DNA of 64,000 bases, from assembly GCF_014648775.1 (NCBI RefSeq), contig NZ_BMRT01000014.1, forward strand, positions 25,447-89,446. The letters run 5' to 3'. A program made the position numbers and the translations under genes. Of this stretch, positions 43,526 to 52,073 are shown in pieces; positions within the stretch are counted from its first letter, which is position 1; every line of letters begins with the position of its first letter. This DNA comes from Streptomyces abikoensis (GTDB taxonomy: Bacteria > Actinomycetota > Actinomycetes > Streptomycetales > Streptomycetaceae). The notes beneath the pieces are model-generated. The model made no database searches and was not told the DNA's origin. It was given only the letters and a program-made list of their open reading frames with translations.

Positions 43526-44281
43526 TCAGCTGCGGCGGATCGCGTTCGCGAGGATCGCGTCCCGCAGGAAGGCGGCCATGCCGGGCCTGATCGACTCGTA
43601 CGTCGCGGCGAACCGCTCGTCCGCGACGTACATCTCGGCGAGCCCGGCGTGGATCTCGTACGAGCAGTCGTAGAAGGACTCACCGATCTGCCTCCGGTGC
43701 TCCTCCGCGAGATCCATCGCCTCCTCCGACTCCGGCGCCGCGCCGCTCTCCATGAGCGCGGCGATCCGCGCGTTCAGCCCGTCGGCGGCGGCCTTGATCC
43801 GCAGCCAGTCCTCCTTCGTGTAAGCGGCGGCCCGGCGCTGCGACTCCTTGTACGGGTCCGTGCCGCCCCAGCGGCGTTCGGCCTCGGCCGCGTGTGCGTC
43901 GGGGTCGAAGTCGCCGAAGACCTCGAACTTCTCCTCGGGGGTGAGCTTGATGCCCATCTTTCGCGCCTCCATGGCGTGCTCCACGGCGGCGGCCATGCGC
44001 TGGAGCCGGTCGATGCGGCCGGTCAGCAGCTCGTGCTGCCGCCGCAGGTGCTCGGCCGGATCGGCGTCCGGATCGTCCAGCAGCGCCGCCACCTCCTCGA
44101 GCGGAAACCCGAGCTCCCGGTAGAACAGGATCTGCTGCAGCCGGTCGAGATCCGCGTCCTCGTACTGCCGGTGTCCCGCGTGGCTGCGGCCGGACGGGAG
44201 GAGACCGATCTCGTCGTAGTGGTGCAGCGTCCGAACGGTCACGCCGGCGAGGGCGGCGACCTGTCCCACGGAGTAGCTCAT
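43526..44281 (-). CDS. tipA: MerR-family regulator, TipA-type (thiopeptide sensor)
   Basis: 251 residues. The MerR winged helix is at 1-75 (SVGQVAALAGVTVRTLHHYDEIGLLPSGRSHAGHRQYEDADL), followed by a coiled dimer helix. A TipAS-like antibiotic-binding domain fills about 110-251 (MGIKLTPEEKFEVFGDFDPDAH; ESFYDCSYEIHAGLAEMYVADERF). Cys206 matches the cysteine that TipAS bonds covalently to thiostrepton-class drugs. The size is close to that of TipAL. TipA proteins are also made as a short TipAS form by internal initiation; Met109 in ARKMGIKLTPEEKF is the matching position. Its promoter is at 44314-44344. Confidence 0.95.
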   Translation of the reverse strand: MSYSVGQVAALAGVTVRTLHHYDEIGLLPSGRSHAGHRQYEDADLDRLQQILFYRELGFPLEEVAALLDDPDADPAEHLRRQHELLTGRIDRLQRMAAAVEHAMEARKMGIKLTPEEKFEVFGDFDPDAHAAEAERRWGGTDPYKESQRRAAAYTKEDWLRIKAAADGLNARIAALMESGAAPESEEAMDLAEEHRRQIGESFYDCSYEIHAGLAEMYVADERFAATYESIRPGMAAFLRDAILANAIRRS

Positions 44282-44313
44282 CGGCTCCGCTCCTTTCGTT
44301 CCTTGCACGCTCC

Positions 44314-44344
44314 ACGGTGGGGGCTCACGTGACGTGAGGTGCAA
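44314..44344 (-). promoter_or_regulatory. TipA-type promoter with 19-bp spacer and palindromic operator
   Basis: Reading the minus strand: TTGCAA-side box read as TTGCAC (44344-44339), a 19-bp spacer, then CACCGT (44319-44314) as -10. The spacer holds the perfect 7-1-7 palindrome CTCACGT-C-ACGTGAG (44323-44337). MerR-family activators use such over-long spacers. The layout closely resembles the known tipA promoter (from memory). Confidence 0.85.
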
Positions 44345-44450
44345 GTCGCGGGGCACCGCGAGTCGGAGAAACGGTCCGTCCTCACCCGGGTGGGTGGCAT
44401 TACGTTCGAGTGCGGGACATGCGTCCACGATCTCGCCCACCATCCGGTCC

Positions 44451-45035
44451 ATGAGAGCAACGCTGAGCAACTGGATGTACCCGCCCGAGGACGGCTGGAC
44501 GTACGAGCAGGTGAAGGACCTCGCCCTGCCATGCGGCTGGGAACTACTGGGCGGGAAGATCGTGGTCCGGGGGAAAACCAGCTGGTGGCACGACGAGGTC
44601 CGCGATGAGCTGTATCACCGGCTGAGAAGCGCGAAGCGCGAGCCATTCACCGCCAATATCGAACGGTGGACCATGCTCGACGAGCGCAGCGTCCTAACGC
44701 CTGACGTCCTGGTCTTCGACAAGCGCGATCTCGACGTGCGGACCCTGGATTGCACTCCCGCCGGGAAGGCCGTGCTCGCGGTCGAGGTCGTCTCTCCCGG
44801 CACGCGTTCAGAGGACCGCTACTACAAGCCGGCCATGTACGCCGACGCAAAGATCGACCACTACTGGCGCGTCGAACGCGGTGAGGACGACCTGCCCGTC
44901 GTGTACGAGTTCTGGCTGCACCGGGAGGTGGACTGGTACATCCCCAGCCCCGAGTGCTTCAAGCACACCGGCACACTCAAGACCGACGTCCCCTTCCCCA
45001 TCGAGATCGATCTGCGCAGCCTGATCGAGGTCTGA
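44451..45035 (+). CDS. Uma2-family (PD-(D/E)XK nuclease fold) protein
   Basis: 194 residues from the ATG at 44451. No strong ribosome binding site is seen, and ATG 44475-44480 is an alternative. Family motifs: WELLGGKIVVRGKTSWWHDEVRDEL, LTPDVLVFD (catalytic Asp), VLAVEVVSPGTRSEDRYYKPAMYADAKIDHYWRVE (Glu plus Lys/Tyr). Uma2 proteins are widespread in Streptomyces and cyanobacteria, often near mobile regions; their biological role is unclear. Convergent with the Rieske gene (11 nt). Confidence 0.88.
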   Translation: MRATLSNWMYPPEDGWTYEQVKDLALPCGWELLGGKIVVRGKTSWWHDEVRDELYHRLRSAKREPFTANIERWTMLDERSVLTPDVLVFDKRDLDVRTLDCTPAGKAVLAVEVVSPGTRSEDRYYKPAMYADAKIDHYWRVERGEDDLPVVYEFWLHREVDWYIPSPECFKHTGTLKTDVPFPIEIDLRSLIEV

Positions 45036-45046
45036 CCGACCACCGG

Positions 45047-46042
45047 TCACCTCTCCGCCGTCGCATAGAACTGGCGGGCCCAGTGGCGGAGTTCTCCGAT
45101 AGGGCCGTCGCCGCGTTGCAGGCGGGGGTGGGGGAGATAGCGCTTGTTGTGCCAGATGGTGATGTCCTTGCGGACGTCGTGGGTGAGCCAGGTGAGGCCG
45201 AAGCGGGCCAGGAGGTGGGAGGCCACGGCGAGGGGTGGGTCGCGGAAGCGGTCGGGGACGGCCCAGGGGACCGTGATCGCGCAGCCGACGAAGACGCGGA
45301 ACTGCGTCCGCCACGGCCCTGTCGGCGTGGGGTTCACCCACATCCGCATCGACACCCCGAGCGCCGGGATCTCCGCCTCGGCCAGCACCAGCCCCAGCCC
45401 GAACTGCCGTACCGCGTAGTCGACCGGCACTATGCCGATCAGCGGAAGGCTGCGCCGCGCCCGCACCTTCGCCGTGCGGACCGGGCCGTCCGTCCTCGCG
45501 GTGACGAGCTCCTTCGTGTCCACGAAGCCGTGGATCGGGCCCTTGTGGCCGTAGTCGGAGATGTTTTCCGCCACTTCCTGCGGGTGGGTGTCCGCCTGCA
45601 GGGTGCGTTGCACCGGCGTGCTGAAGCCCGGTTTCGGCAGCTCCGGTAGCTGCCAGTCGGGCGGCGCCCCCGTCTCGTCGTACCAGACGCAGATCATGCC
45701 GTTGACCTCGCACACCGGCAGCAACGTCAAGGAGAGCTCCGGTGGATGCGGGCCGTACGGCGAGCGCCGGCAGGTGCCGTCCAGGCCGTAGGCGAAGCGG
45801 TGAAAGGGACAGACGAGGTATTCACCGTCCACCGTGCCGCCATGGCCCAAGTGGGCCCCGAGGTGCGGGCAGTGCGGACGGATCGCCCGTACCCGCCCGC
45901 CACGGGTCCGGTAGAGGACGACGTCCTCGCCCGCCAGCCGCCGGGTGGCGACCGTGCCGGCCTTCAGCTCACGGGTCGAGCTCAGACAGAACCAGCCCCG
46001 TGGATAGGGCAGCGGGGCGGGCGCGTTCGGGTTCCCCTCCAC
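45047..46042 (-). CDS. Rieske non-heme iron oxygenase, KshA-like
   Basis: 331 residues from a GTG at 46042 (VEGNPNAPAPLPYPRGW); a TTG at 46075 is an alternative. The Rieske [2Fe-2S] ligands are in CPHLGAHLGHGG and CPFHRFAYGLDG (about 58-90). The mononuclear iron site is NISDYGHKGPIHGF (2-His-1-carboxylate, about 180). The C-terminal catalytic domain follows. The overall shape resembles 3-ketosteroid 9-alpha-hydroxylase oxygenases; the substrate is unknown. No reductase gene is adjacent. Confidence 0.9.
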   Translation of the reverse strand: MEGNPNAPAPLPYPRGWFCLSSTRELKAGTVATRRLAGEDVVLYRTRGGRVRAIRPHCPHLGAHLGHGGTVDGEYLVCPFHRFAYGLDGTCRRSPYGPHPPELSLTLLPVCEVNGMICVWYDETGAPPDWQLPELPKPGFSTPVQRTLQADTHPQEVAENISDYGHKGPIHGFVDTKELVTARTDGPVRTAKVRARRSLPLIGIVPVDYAVRQFGLGLVLAEAEIPALGVSMRMWVNPTPTGPWRTQFRVFVGCAITVPWAVPDRFRDPPLAVASHLLARFGLTWLTHDVRKDITIWHNKRYLPHPRLQRGDGPIGELRHWARQFYATAER

Positions 46043-46238
46043 ATCACCATGCTGCCGCCGGTCAAGGTGGCTCAAACAGGACTTTTGCGTATTTCAGTGG
46101 GATGTCGAGGCGTACGACCGTTATCGGGGCCCGGGAGGGACGTGGTGCGTAAGTTTTCTCATCGCGAGGCCGAAACCACCCTGGCTTGGGATCGTCGTAT
46201 GCGGTAGCGACGGGAGTAAGTACGAGAGGACTCATCCG

Positions 46239-47045
46239 ATGACGTACACGCGCCCACGGCCCATGGCGTGGCAGTACTGCGGCGAGCAGATCAAGCTCTG
46301 GCGGAACCTCGCCGGAGTCAGCCGCGAGACGCTGGCCAAGGAGGCCGGATACGGCTGCGAAACGATCGCCTCGGTGGAGCAGGGGCGGCGACGGCCGGCG
46401 GTGCATCTGCTGCGCATCGCCGATCAGCTCTGTGGGGCGAAGGGGTTGCTGCGGGCGGCGGAGAAGTATCTGGAGCCCGAGCAGTTTCCGGAGCGCAGCC
46501 ACGACTACATGCGGTACGAGGCAGAGGCGATCGCCATCAGCTCGTACCAGCCGATGCGGATCCCTGGGCTGCTCCAGACGGAGGAGTACGCACAGGAGCT
46601 GATCGGCAGTTGGTGGCCACCGCTCGACGACCAGACCGTTGAGGTACGTGTCGCGAACCGGATGAAGCGCCAGGCTCTACTGGACAAGCAAACGCACGTT
46701 TTCAACTACGTGATCGGAGAACCCGCCCTCCGGTACCCGATCGCGAGCAGGGAACAGCACCAGCGGCAGCTGCACCACCTGCTGACGGTGAGCAAGCGTC
46801 GCAACGTGACGATCCAGGCTCTCCGTTTCGACGGCATCCCCGTCGGCATGGACGGATCATTGATCCTGCTCGAGACACCGGATCACAAGCATTTCGCTTA
46901 CGAGGAAGGGCAACTGACCTCCTCCTTGACCGCCGAGCCGGACAAGGTCAGTCAGGCGACGCAGACGCTCGCACGCATCACTCAGCTGGCCATGGGCCCG
47001 GGCGAATCGGCAGCCTTCATCGAGGAATTGGCAGACACGCAATGA
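46239..47045 (+). CDS. XRE-family HTH regulator with DUF5753 domain
   Basis: 268 residues. The HTH is at about 15-70: IKLWRNLAGVSRETLAKEAGYGCETIASVEQGRRRPAVHLLRIADQL. The DUF5753 domain fills about 90-260 (YEAEAIAISSYQPMRIPGLLQTEEYA; VANRMKRQALLDKQ; QLHHLLTVSKRRNVTIQALRF). GAGAGGA lies 9 nt before the ATG. Its stop overlaps the start of a DUF397 gene (ATGA), the standard regulator pair in Streptomyces, of which whiJ is the studied example. Confidence 0.95.
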   Translation: MTYTRPRPMAWQYCGEQIKLWRNLAGVSRETLAKEAGYGCETIASVEQGRRRPAVHLLRIADQLCGAKGLLRAAEKYLEPEQFPERSHDYMRYEAEAIAISSYQPMRIPGLLQTEEYAQELIGSWWPPLDDQTVEVRVANRMKRQALLDKQTHVFNYVIGEPALRYPIASREQHQRQLHHLLTVSKRRNVTIQALRFDGIPVGMDGSLILLETPDHKHFAYEEGQLTSSLTAEPDKVSQATQTLARITQLAMGPGESAAFIEELADTQ

Positions 47046-47242
47046 AGTGGTTCAAGTCGAGCTTCAGTGCCGGTGACGGCAGCGAATGCGTGGAGGTCGC
47101 CACCTCCCCGCACGCCGTCCACGTCCGGGACTCGAAGCTCGGGTCCGACGACAGCCCCCGAATATCCGTCCCCAGGGCCTCCTGGGGAACGTTCCTGCAG
47201 CACCCGAGCTTCGGGACTCGGGATTCGAGCGCCTTCTCTTAG
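47042..47242 (+). CDS. DUF397 small regulatory protein
   Basis: 66 residues: WFKSSFSAGDGSECVEVATS, VHVRDSKLGSDDSPRISVP and WGTFLQ are the DUF397 signature. Such proteins act with the upstream XRE/DUF5753 partner, probably as antagonists. Translationally coupled to it by a 4-bp overlap. Confidence 0.93.
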   Translation: MKWFKSSFSAGDGSECVEVATSPHAVHVRDSKLGSDDSPRISVPRASWGTFLQHPSFGTRDSSAFS

Positions 47243-47357
47243 GAATGGGAGGTGGGCTCAACCCGCCCTCCCTCCCCGCCTCTTGCACACCCGAGTGACT
47301 TTCCGCAACCGAGTCGCGACGCTGTGCGCTCTCCCTGTAGCGTGCGCAGCAACAAGC

Positions 47358-47392
47358 GACCCCCGCCGGTGCTCCAACACCGAACGGGGGTC
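47358..47392 (+). promoter_or_regulatory. Strong hairpin in the leader of the wHTH/zinc-ribbon gene
   Basis: GACCCCCG (47358-47365) pairs with CGGGGGTC (47385-47392). Inside it CGGTG pairs with CACCG around CTCCAA. It sits 37 nt before the ATG at 47430, with no T run after it. It may be a leader attenuator or a structured RNA element. Confidence 0.6.
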
Positions 47393-47429
47393 TGACCATC
47401 AAGATCGCTAAGGATTAGGAATCGATCCC

Positions 47430-48257
47430 ATGGCTGACGCCAACATTAGTCCCCCCATGGCCTCCCCCGGCTACGGAAAACGCTCCGCCCCCGGCCAGGC
47501 CCCCCGCGACCCCCACACCTTCGCCCACCTCCCCGCCCGCGAGGCGTACATCGCCTCCCACATCGACCGGCTGCCCGACGGCGCGGCGATGGACGCGAAG
47601 ACGCTGGCCAAGGAGCTGCCCTACGGGCAGCAGGCCGTCCGGACCGCCCTCAACAACCTCTCCGAGGCGGGCCACCTGCGCCGCATCCGCGAGCCTGCCG
47701 GTGACGGCACCACGCAGTGGGTCTTCCGCACGTTCTTTTCTCGAACGGCGCGCAGCGACGCATGGTGGGAGCGCTGGCTGAACGAGGGCGACGAGCCCCA
47801 GCCGGAGACCAAACCGCAGCGCTCCCCCGCCTACGACGCCCTCGCCACCCTCGGCCTCGCCGACCCCCGCCTCGCCCTCTCGGCGAGAGAGTGCGCCGAC
47901 CTCGAACCCCTCGCGGCGGAATGGCTGGCACGCGGCATCCCACCCGCCCAGCTCGTCGCCGCCCTCACCGCCGGGCTCCCGGCCTCCGTCCACTCCCCCG
48001 CCGCTTTCACCCGAACGCGGCTCAGGGAGAAGATGCCGCCCGAGCCACCCTCGGTGCCCCAGGCGCTCGGTCGCCGGATCATGGAGTGCACCTCCTGTCG
48101 CACACCCGGCCGCCCGGAAGCCCTCTCCGGCGGGCTCTGTCGCGTCTGCCGGGGCGTGGACGTGCCGGATGCCGGGGTGAGCGCGCAGCACGAGGTGGTC
48201 GTACGGGCCCACGTTGCCCGGATCAGGGCGGGAATCAAGCGCGGGGGACGAGCCTGA
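47430..48257 (+). CDS. Winged-helix protein with C-terminal zinc ribbon
   Basis: 275 residues. A MarR-like winged helix lies at about 35-95 (LPAREAYIASHIDRLPDGAAMDAKTLAKELPYGQQAVRTALNNLSEAGHLRRIRE). A helical middle (about 130-205) follows. The tail carries four cysteines in a CxxC-x13-CxxC pattern (Cys220, 223, 237, 240), a likely zinc ribbon. Similar proteins are common in Streptomyces accessory regions; function unknown. Its 3' end overlaps the opposite gene by 23 nt. Confidence 0.85.
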   Translation: MADANISPPMASPGYGKRSAPGQAPRDPHTFAHLPAREAYIASHIDRLPDGAAMDAKTLAKELPYGQQAVRTALNNLSEAGHLRRIREPAGDGTTQWVFRTFFSRTARSDAWWERWLNEGDEPQPETKPQRSPAYDALATLGLADPRLALSARECADLEPLAAEWLARGIPPAQLVAALTAGLPASVHSPAAFTRTRLREKMPPEPPSVPQALGRRIMECTSCRTPGRPEALSGGLCRVCRGVDVPDAGVSAQHEVVVRAHVARIRAGIKRGGRA

Positions 48258-51200
48258 GCGCCGCCCGGATGGTGTCGGCCGCCGGGGCGACCCGCAGGCC
48301 CAGCTCCTGGAGCCAGGTGGTGATCTGGTTCAGGGGGTGGCCGAGTCGGAGCGAGGCCTGGAGGAGATCCCGGAGGTCGAAGCCCCGCAACGTACCCGAG
48401 ATCCGCAGATCCATGTCGTGCTCGCCCTTCCTGATCAACGCGCGCGCTTCGGCGAAGCTCAGGCCCTCCGGCAGATCGTCCCGTGAGAGCCGGACCCCGT
48501 ATCCACGGAGGTGCCAGGCCACTTCCTCCGGCACTGTCCGCAGCGCCTCGGCGGCGTTCACGACATGGGCGAAGGGGACGGGATTCTCCGTGTCGATCTC
48601 CCACCACAGGTTTTCGTACGCCAGCAGTTCCTCGTCCAGCCGAGTCGGCGCGGACGGGAGAGTGAGCGGGACACCGATGCCGTAATCACGCAGCCGGTCG
48701 ATGTTCTCCTGCGGCGAGCGGCCGCCTCCGCGCAGAACGTGCCAATAGAGGACTCCCTTTCCGGGCCGCAGATAGCCGTTGTCGTCACGCAGCAGCTGGA
48801 TGTCATCGGCGTTGGCGTCGGCAGGGAAATCCGAGGGAGTACGGAAGCCGAGATAGGCGAGCTCGGCCAGCAGTTGGCCCGGCGGGATCCCCAGTTTGAC
48901 GGCGCTCTCGAGCACCTGGCCCGCAGCAGTCGGCTTCGCGTGGGTGCGCCACGGGTATTTCCCGTTGGCTTCCTGGCTCAGCAGTGTCACGACCCTGGCA
49001 TCCGGCCGGTCCGGCAGGCAGGCGGCGTCGTATCGCAGGCCGTACGCGTCGAGCCTCGCGCAGACCGCGGGCACGGGAATGCCGAGGGTCAGACTCGCCT
49101 TGGCGATGTGCCCGGGAGGGACGGTCTCATCGGGTTCCAGCCACCCCGTACTGTGACCGGCCGGAGCCAGGTCCAGGCCGATCAGGGAATCGTGATCGGC
49201 GGCCGCGGCGAGCGTCACCACCGCTTCCCGGACCGGAACGCCGATGTCTCTCCAGCGGGCGGCCGCTTCTTCGACGCCCACGCCCATGGAACGGGCCGCG
49301 CTCCGCAGTTCGTCCACCGCCACGGGCCGGTCGAGGGGCCGGACCCCCAGCTCGGCGGCGCGCTGGGCGGCGGACTGCCAGGTGATGCCGAGCTCGTCCG
49401 CCGTGGCCAAGCAGTCTCGGAGGTGCCTGCTCCACCCCATGCGAAGGTTCCAGTGCCGGTACTGGACCGACGTGCCCTTCCGGGAGAGCAGCAAGATGTC
49501 GGAGGGCAGGGCCGGGCGTACCCGAACGTCACGAAGCTCCGGACACGCTTCCTCCAGGAGCGTCAGGGCAGCGCTGGGCCCGTGCGCGGCGATCCGCCAG
49601 AGCAGGACGTGGTCCGGTGGGATGCCGATGGCTCTCGTCCATGGCAGACCCGGCGCGTTCTTGCGCCGGTCGCCGTCCCCGAAAACGCCCCCGGGCAGGA
49701 ACTCCATGTCGGACGGGAGGCACCCGGCCGTGGCCATGTCGACATCGCAGCCCTGGAAGGTCAGCACCCGCCCCGCCTCGCCGACCGCCTTGGTGATCAT
49801 GTCGGCCAGCCGGTGGCTGGACTCCGCGATATGGCAGATCCACGCATAGCTCGGCAGCGCCTCGTCGCTCGCGAGCAGGCTCTTCAGCGCCCGCCCCAGC
49901 AGATCCTCCAGTTGCCCCGAGACATCGTCCAGCGCCCTGGACCGGTCGACGGAGAGCCGCCCCGGGGCGTGTGCTCCGCAGAGGTTGACCACTGCCCCGC
50001 GCAACCCCGAGTGGCCGTCCGCCGAGAGCACACCCCGCCGGATCTCGGGCTGGACGACCAGCCCGTCCACGAGCAGACCGCCCCCGTTCTCGCACCAGAA
50101 CACCTGCACGCCGTCCGGGGCCTCCGGCCACTCGACCAGCGCACCGTGAGCGTTCAGCCCGAAGCGTTCCCGGTCCGGGGCGTCTCGCGCCGTGAGCCGG
50201 CCGGGCTGCCACGTCCTGACGCGCTCGCCGTGGCGGGCTTCGGTGGGGAACTCGGCGATGCCGAGGAGACGTTCGAGGGTGCTCAGGCACGACGAGTCGG
50301 TCCCGTCCCGCAGGTAGAGCCGGACCTGCGTGCCCGCCTCGTCCCCCCGCTCCTCCAGCCGCTCGATGCGGAACAAGTGGCCCGGGCCATAGATCGACAC
50401 CCGGAGCAGCGGCCCCAGCCGCCCCCGCGCGTCCATACGGCACGTCGTCACCCGGATCTCGTCAGCGAGCATGAAATAGCTCAGCACGCCGATGCCGAAA
50501 CGGCTGTTGGGGAACAGCTCCACCGGTGGAACGGCCTCCGCCCAGCCCGCCCGTTCCAGCTTGAAGTCGAGCTGGTCGACGAAACGCGAGCCCGCCTGGG
50601 AGAAGACCCCGCGCAGTTCCGATTCACCCATGCCGACGCCGTTGTCGCGGCACTCGACGTACTCGCGGCCGTCGTCGTCCGTCCCCTGCTCGAAGTCGAT
50701 CCGGCCGTCGTACGTGTACGTGGCGTCCCGCGTCCGGTCCAGGTATTCCGTGCGGGCGCGGCGGTAGCGGCAGGCGTCCAGGGCGTTCTGGTAGAGCTCG
50801 CGGACGGCGAGGTCGCGGTCGCGGTAGAGCTGGACGCCCATGAGGAGGTCGCGGACGCGGCGTTCGTCGAGGCGGAAGCTGGCCCAGCCCGTGAAGACGC
50901 CCTCCGCCGGGGTCACGCCGTCCGCCGACAGGCGGGCCGGGAGGGCGGGCACGGGCTGGGTGACGCGCTCGCGGGCCGTGCGGCGGACGGCGGCCAGGAG
51001 GGTGTCCGTGCGGTCCGTGTAGGCGCGGAGGCCCTCGATGACGGCCTCGTGGTGACACTCGGCGTGGAGCACCGGGAGGTCGTGGGAGCCGCCCCAGCGG
51101 GATCTTTCCAGCGTGCGGCGCAACTGGACGAGGTCCACGGGGTGGGGAATGCCCAGGTGCTCCACGACGATCTGCGGCAGGGCGGTGATCTCACGGCTCG

Positions 51201-52062
51201 CGCCGTGGGCGAGGGCGAGGAGGAGGGCCAGCCGCTGGTCGCGGATGCGCTGGGGGCCGCCGCCGCGTACGCCGGCGGCGTCGTCGGCGGGGAGCTCGTC
51301 GAGGTATTCGCGGTTGCAGACGTCGGGGCCGCGGCGCAGGCCGTGGAGGAGGCGGCAGATCCGGCGGGGGTCCAGGGCCTCCCCCAGCGCGTGGGCCGGG
51401 GCGCCGACCGCCTCCCATAGCGTCCGGACCGTCGCCGCGTCCGAGAACTCTTCCCGCAGCGCCAGCCATCGGTGGAACAGCCACCAGCCGATGGGTTCCG
51501 CTGCCTCGGGGTGCTGGAGGGCGCGTTTGACGAGCAGGTCGTGCCCCTCGGCGAACACCTCGAACGACGCGCGCTCGGGGCCCGGCCCGGGATGCCTGTC
51601 CAGGCGCTTCGGGGCGACCCGTGCCCGTAAGGAAGCCGCCAGGCGCAGGGTCTGCACGCGGTACACGAACGGCATCAGGACGAGCAGGGCCGCCTCCGCC
51701 GGGTAGAGGTCGAGCCGGCACTCGGGCCCCGGCTCTCCCAGCAGCCACTCCACGCTCTCCGCGAAGCGCGGGACGACGGCGTCGTCCCGCCAGGGGTCGT
51801 CGGCGAGCTCGCCCTCCGCCTCGTCCCGGAGGCGGGCCAGGGCCGCGACGGTCTCGGCGACGCGCTCACGGAAGAAGGACGCGTCGCGGTCGGCGGGTAC
51901 GTGGCGCCACGCCGTCGAACGGACGGCCAGGTCCACCCAGTCGTCGGCGGAGGGGGCGGGGGCGGACGGGCAGGGCACACCTTGGACGGTGATCTCCCGT
52001 CCCATGAAGACGAATTTGGCGTTCGAGTTGTTGAACTCGTTGTTGGTACCGTCCCGTTGCAC
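48235..52062 (-). CDS. Hsp90-like ATPase with C-terminal winged-helix-like repeats (candidate conflict system)
   Basis: About 1,275 residues from the GTG at 52062 (GGGGAGG upstream); ATG at 52005 is an alternative. Residues about 1-385 are helical and unassigned. A GHKL/Hsp90-type ATPase follows: N-box VRELYQNALDACRY (about 421), DNGVGMGESELRGVFSQAGSRF (about 472) and FGIGVLSYFMLADEIRVTT (about 521). From about 860 to the end there are about six repeats of 60-90 residues with a recurring LG(I/V)...(A)..L...G(V/L) pattern (ELGITWQSAAQRAAELGV, TLGIPVPAVCARLDAYGL, KLGIPPGQLLAELAYLGF, RLGHPLNQITTWLQELGL). These match winged-helix repeat proteins described with Hsp90 ATPases in NTP-dependent bacterial conflict systems. 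An immune-type role is inferred. Confidence 0.85.
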   Translation of the reverse strand: MQRDGTNNEFNNSNAKFVFMGREITVQGVPCPSAPAPSADDWVDLAVRSTAWRHVPADRDASFFRERVAETVAALARLRDEAEGELADDPWRDDAVVPRFAESVEWLLGEPGPECRLDLYPAEAALLVLMPFVYRVQTLRLAASLRARVAPKRLDRHPGPGPERASFEVFAEGHDLLVKRALQHPEAAEPIGWWLFHRWLALREEFSDAATVRTLWEAVGAPAHALGEALDPRRICRLLHGLRRGPDVCNREYLDELPADDAAGVRGGGPQRIRDQRLALLLALAHGASREITALPQIVVEHLGIPHPVDLVQLRRTLERSRWGGSHDLPVLHAECHHEAVIEGLRAYTDRTDTLLAAVRRTARERVTQPVPALPARLSADGVTPAEGVFTGWASFRLDERRVRDLLMGVQLYRDRDLAVRELYQNALDACRYRRARTEYLDRTRDATYTYDGRIDFEQGTDDDGREYVECRDNGVGMGESELRGVFSQAGSRFVDQLDFKLERAGWAEAVPPVELFPNSRFGIGVLSYFMLADEIRVTTCRMDARGRLGPLLRVSIYGPGHLFRIERLEERGDEAGTQVRLYLRDGTDSSCLSTLERLLGIAEFPTEARHGERVRTWQPGRLTARDAPDRERFGLNAHGALVEWPEAPDGVQVFWCENGGGLLVDGLVVQPEIRRGVLSADGHSGLRGAVVNLCGAHAPGRLSVDRSRALDDVSGQLEDLLGRALKSLLASDEALPSYAWICHIAESSHRLADMITKAVGEAGRVLTFQGCDVDMATAGCLPSDMEFLPGGVFGDGDRRKNAPGLPWTRAIGIPPDHVLLWRIAAHGPSAALTLLEEACPELRDVRVRPALPSDILLLSRKGTSVQYRHWNLRMGWSRHLRDCLATADELGITWQSAAQRAAELGVRPLDRPVAVDELRSAARSMGVGVEEAAARWRDIGVPVREAVVTLAAAADHDSLIGLDLAPAGHSTGWLEPDETVPPGHIAKASLTLGIPVPAVCARLDAYGLRYDAACLPDRPDARVVTLLSQEANGKYPWRTHAKPTAAGQVLESAVKLGIPPGQLLAELAYLGFRTPSDFPADANADDIQLLRDDNGYLRPGKGVLYWHVLRGGGRSPQENIDRLRDYGIGVPLTLPSAPTRLDEELLAYENLWWEIDTENPVPFAHVVNAAEALRTVPEEVAWHLRGYGVRLSRDDLPEGLSFAEARALIRKGEHDMDLRISGTLRGFDLRDLLQASLRLGHPLNQITTWLQELGLRVAPAADTIRAALRLVPRA

Positions 52063-52073
52063 GCGCTCCACCC

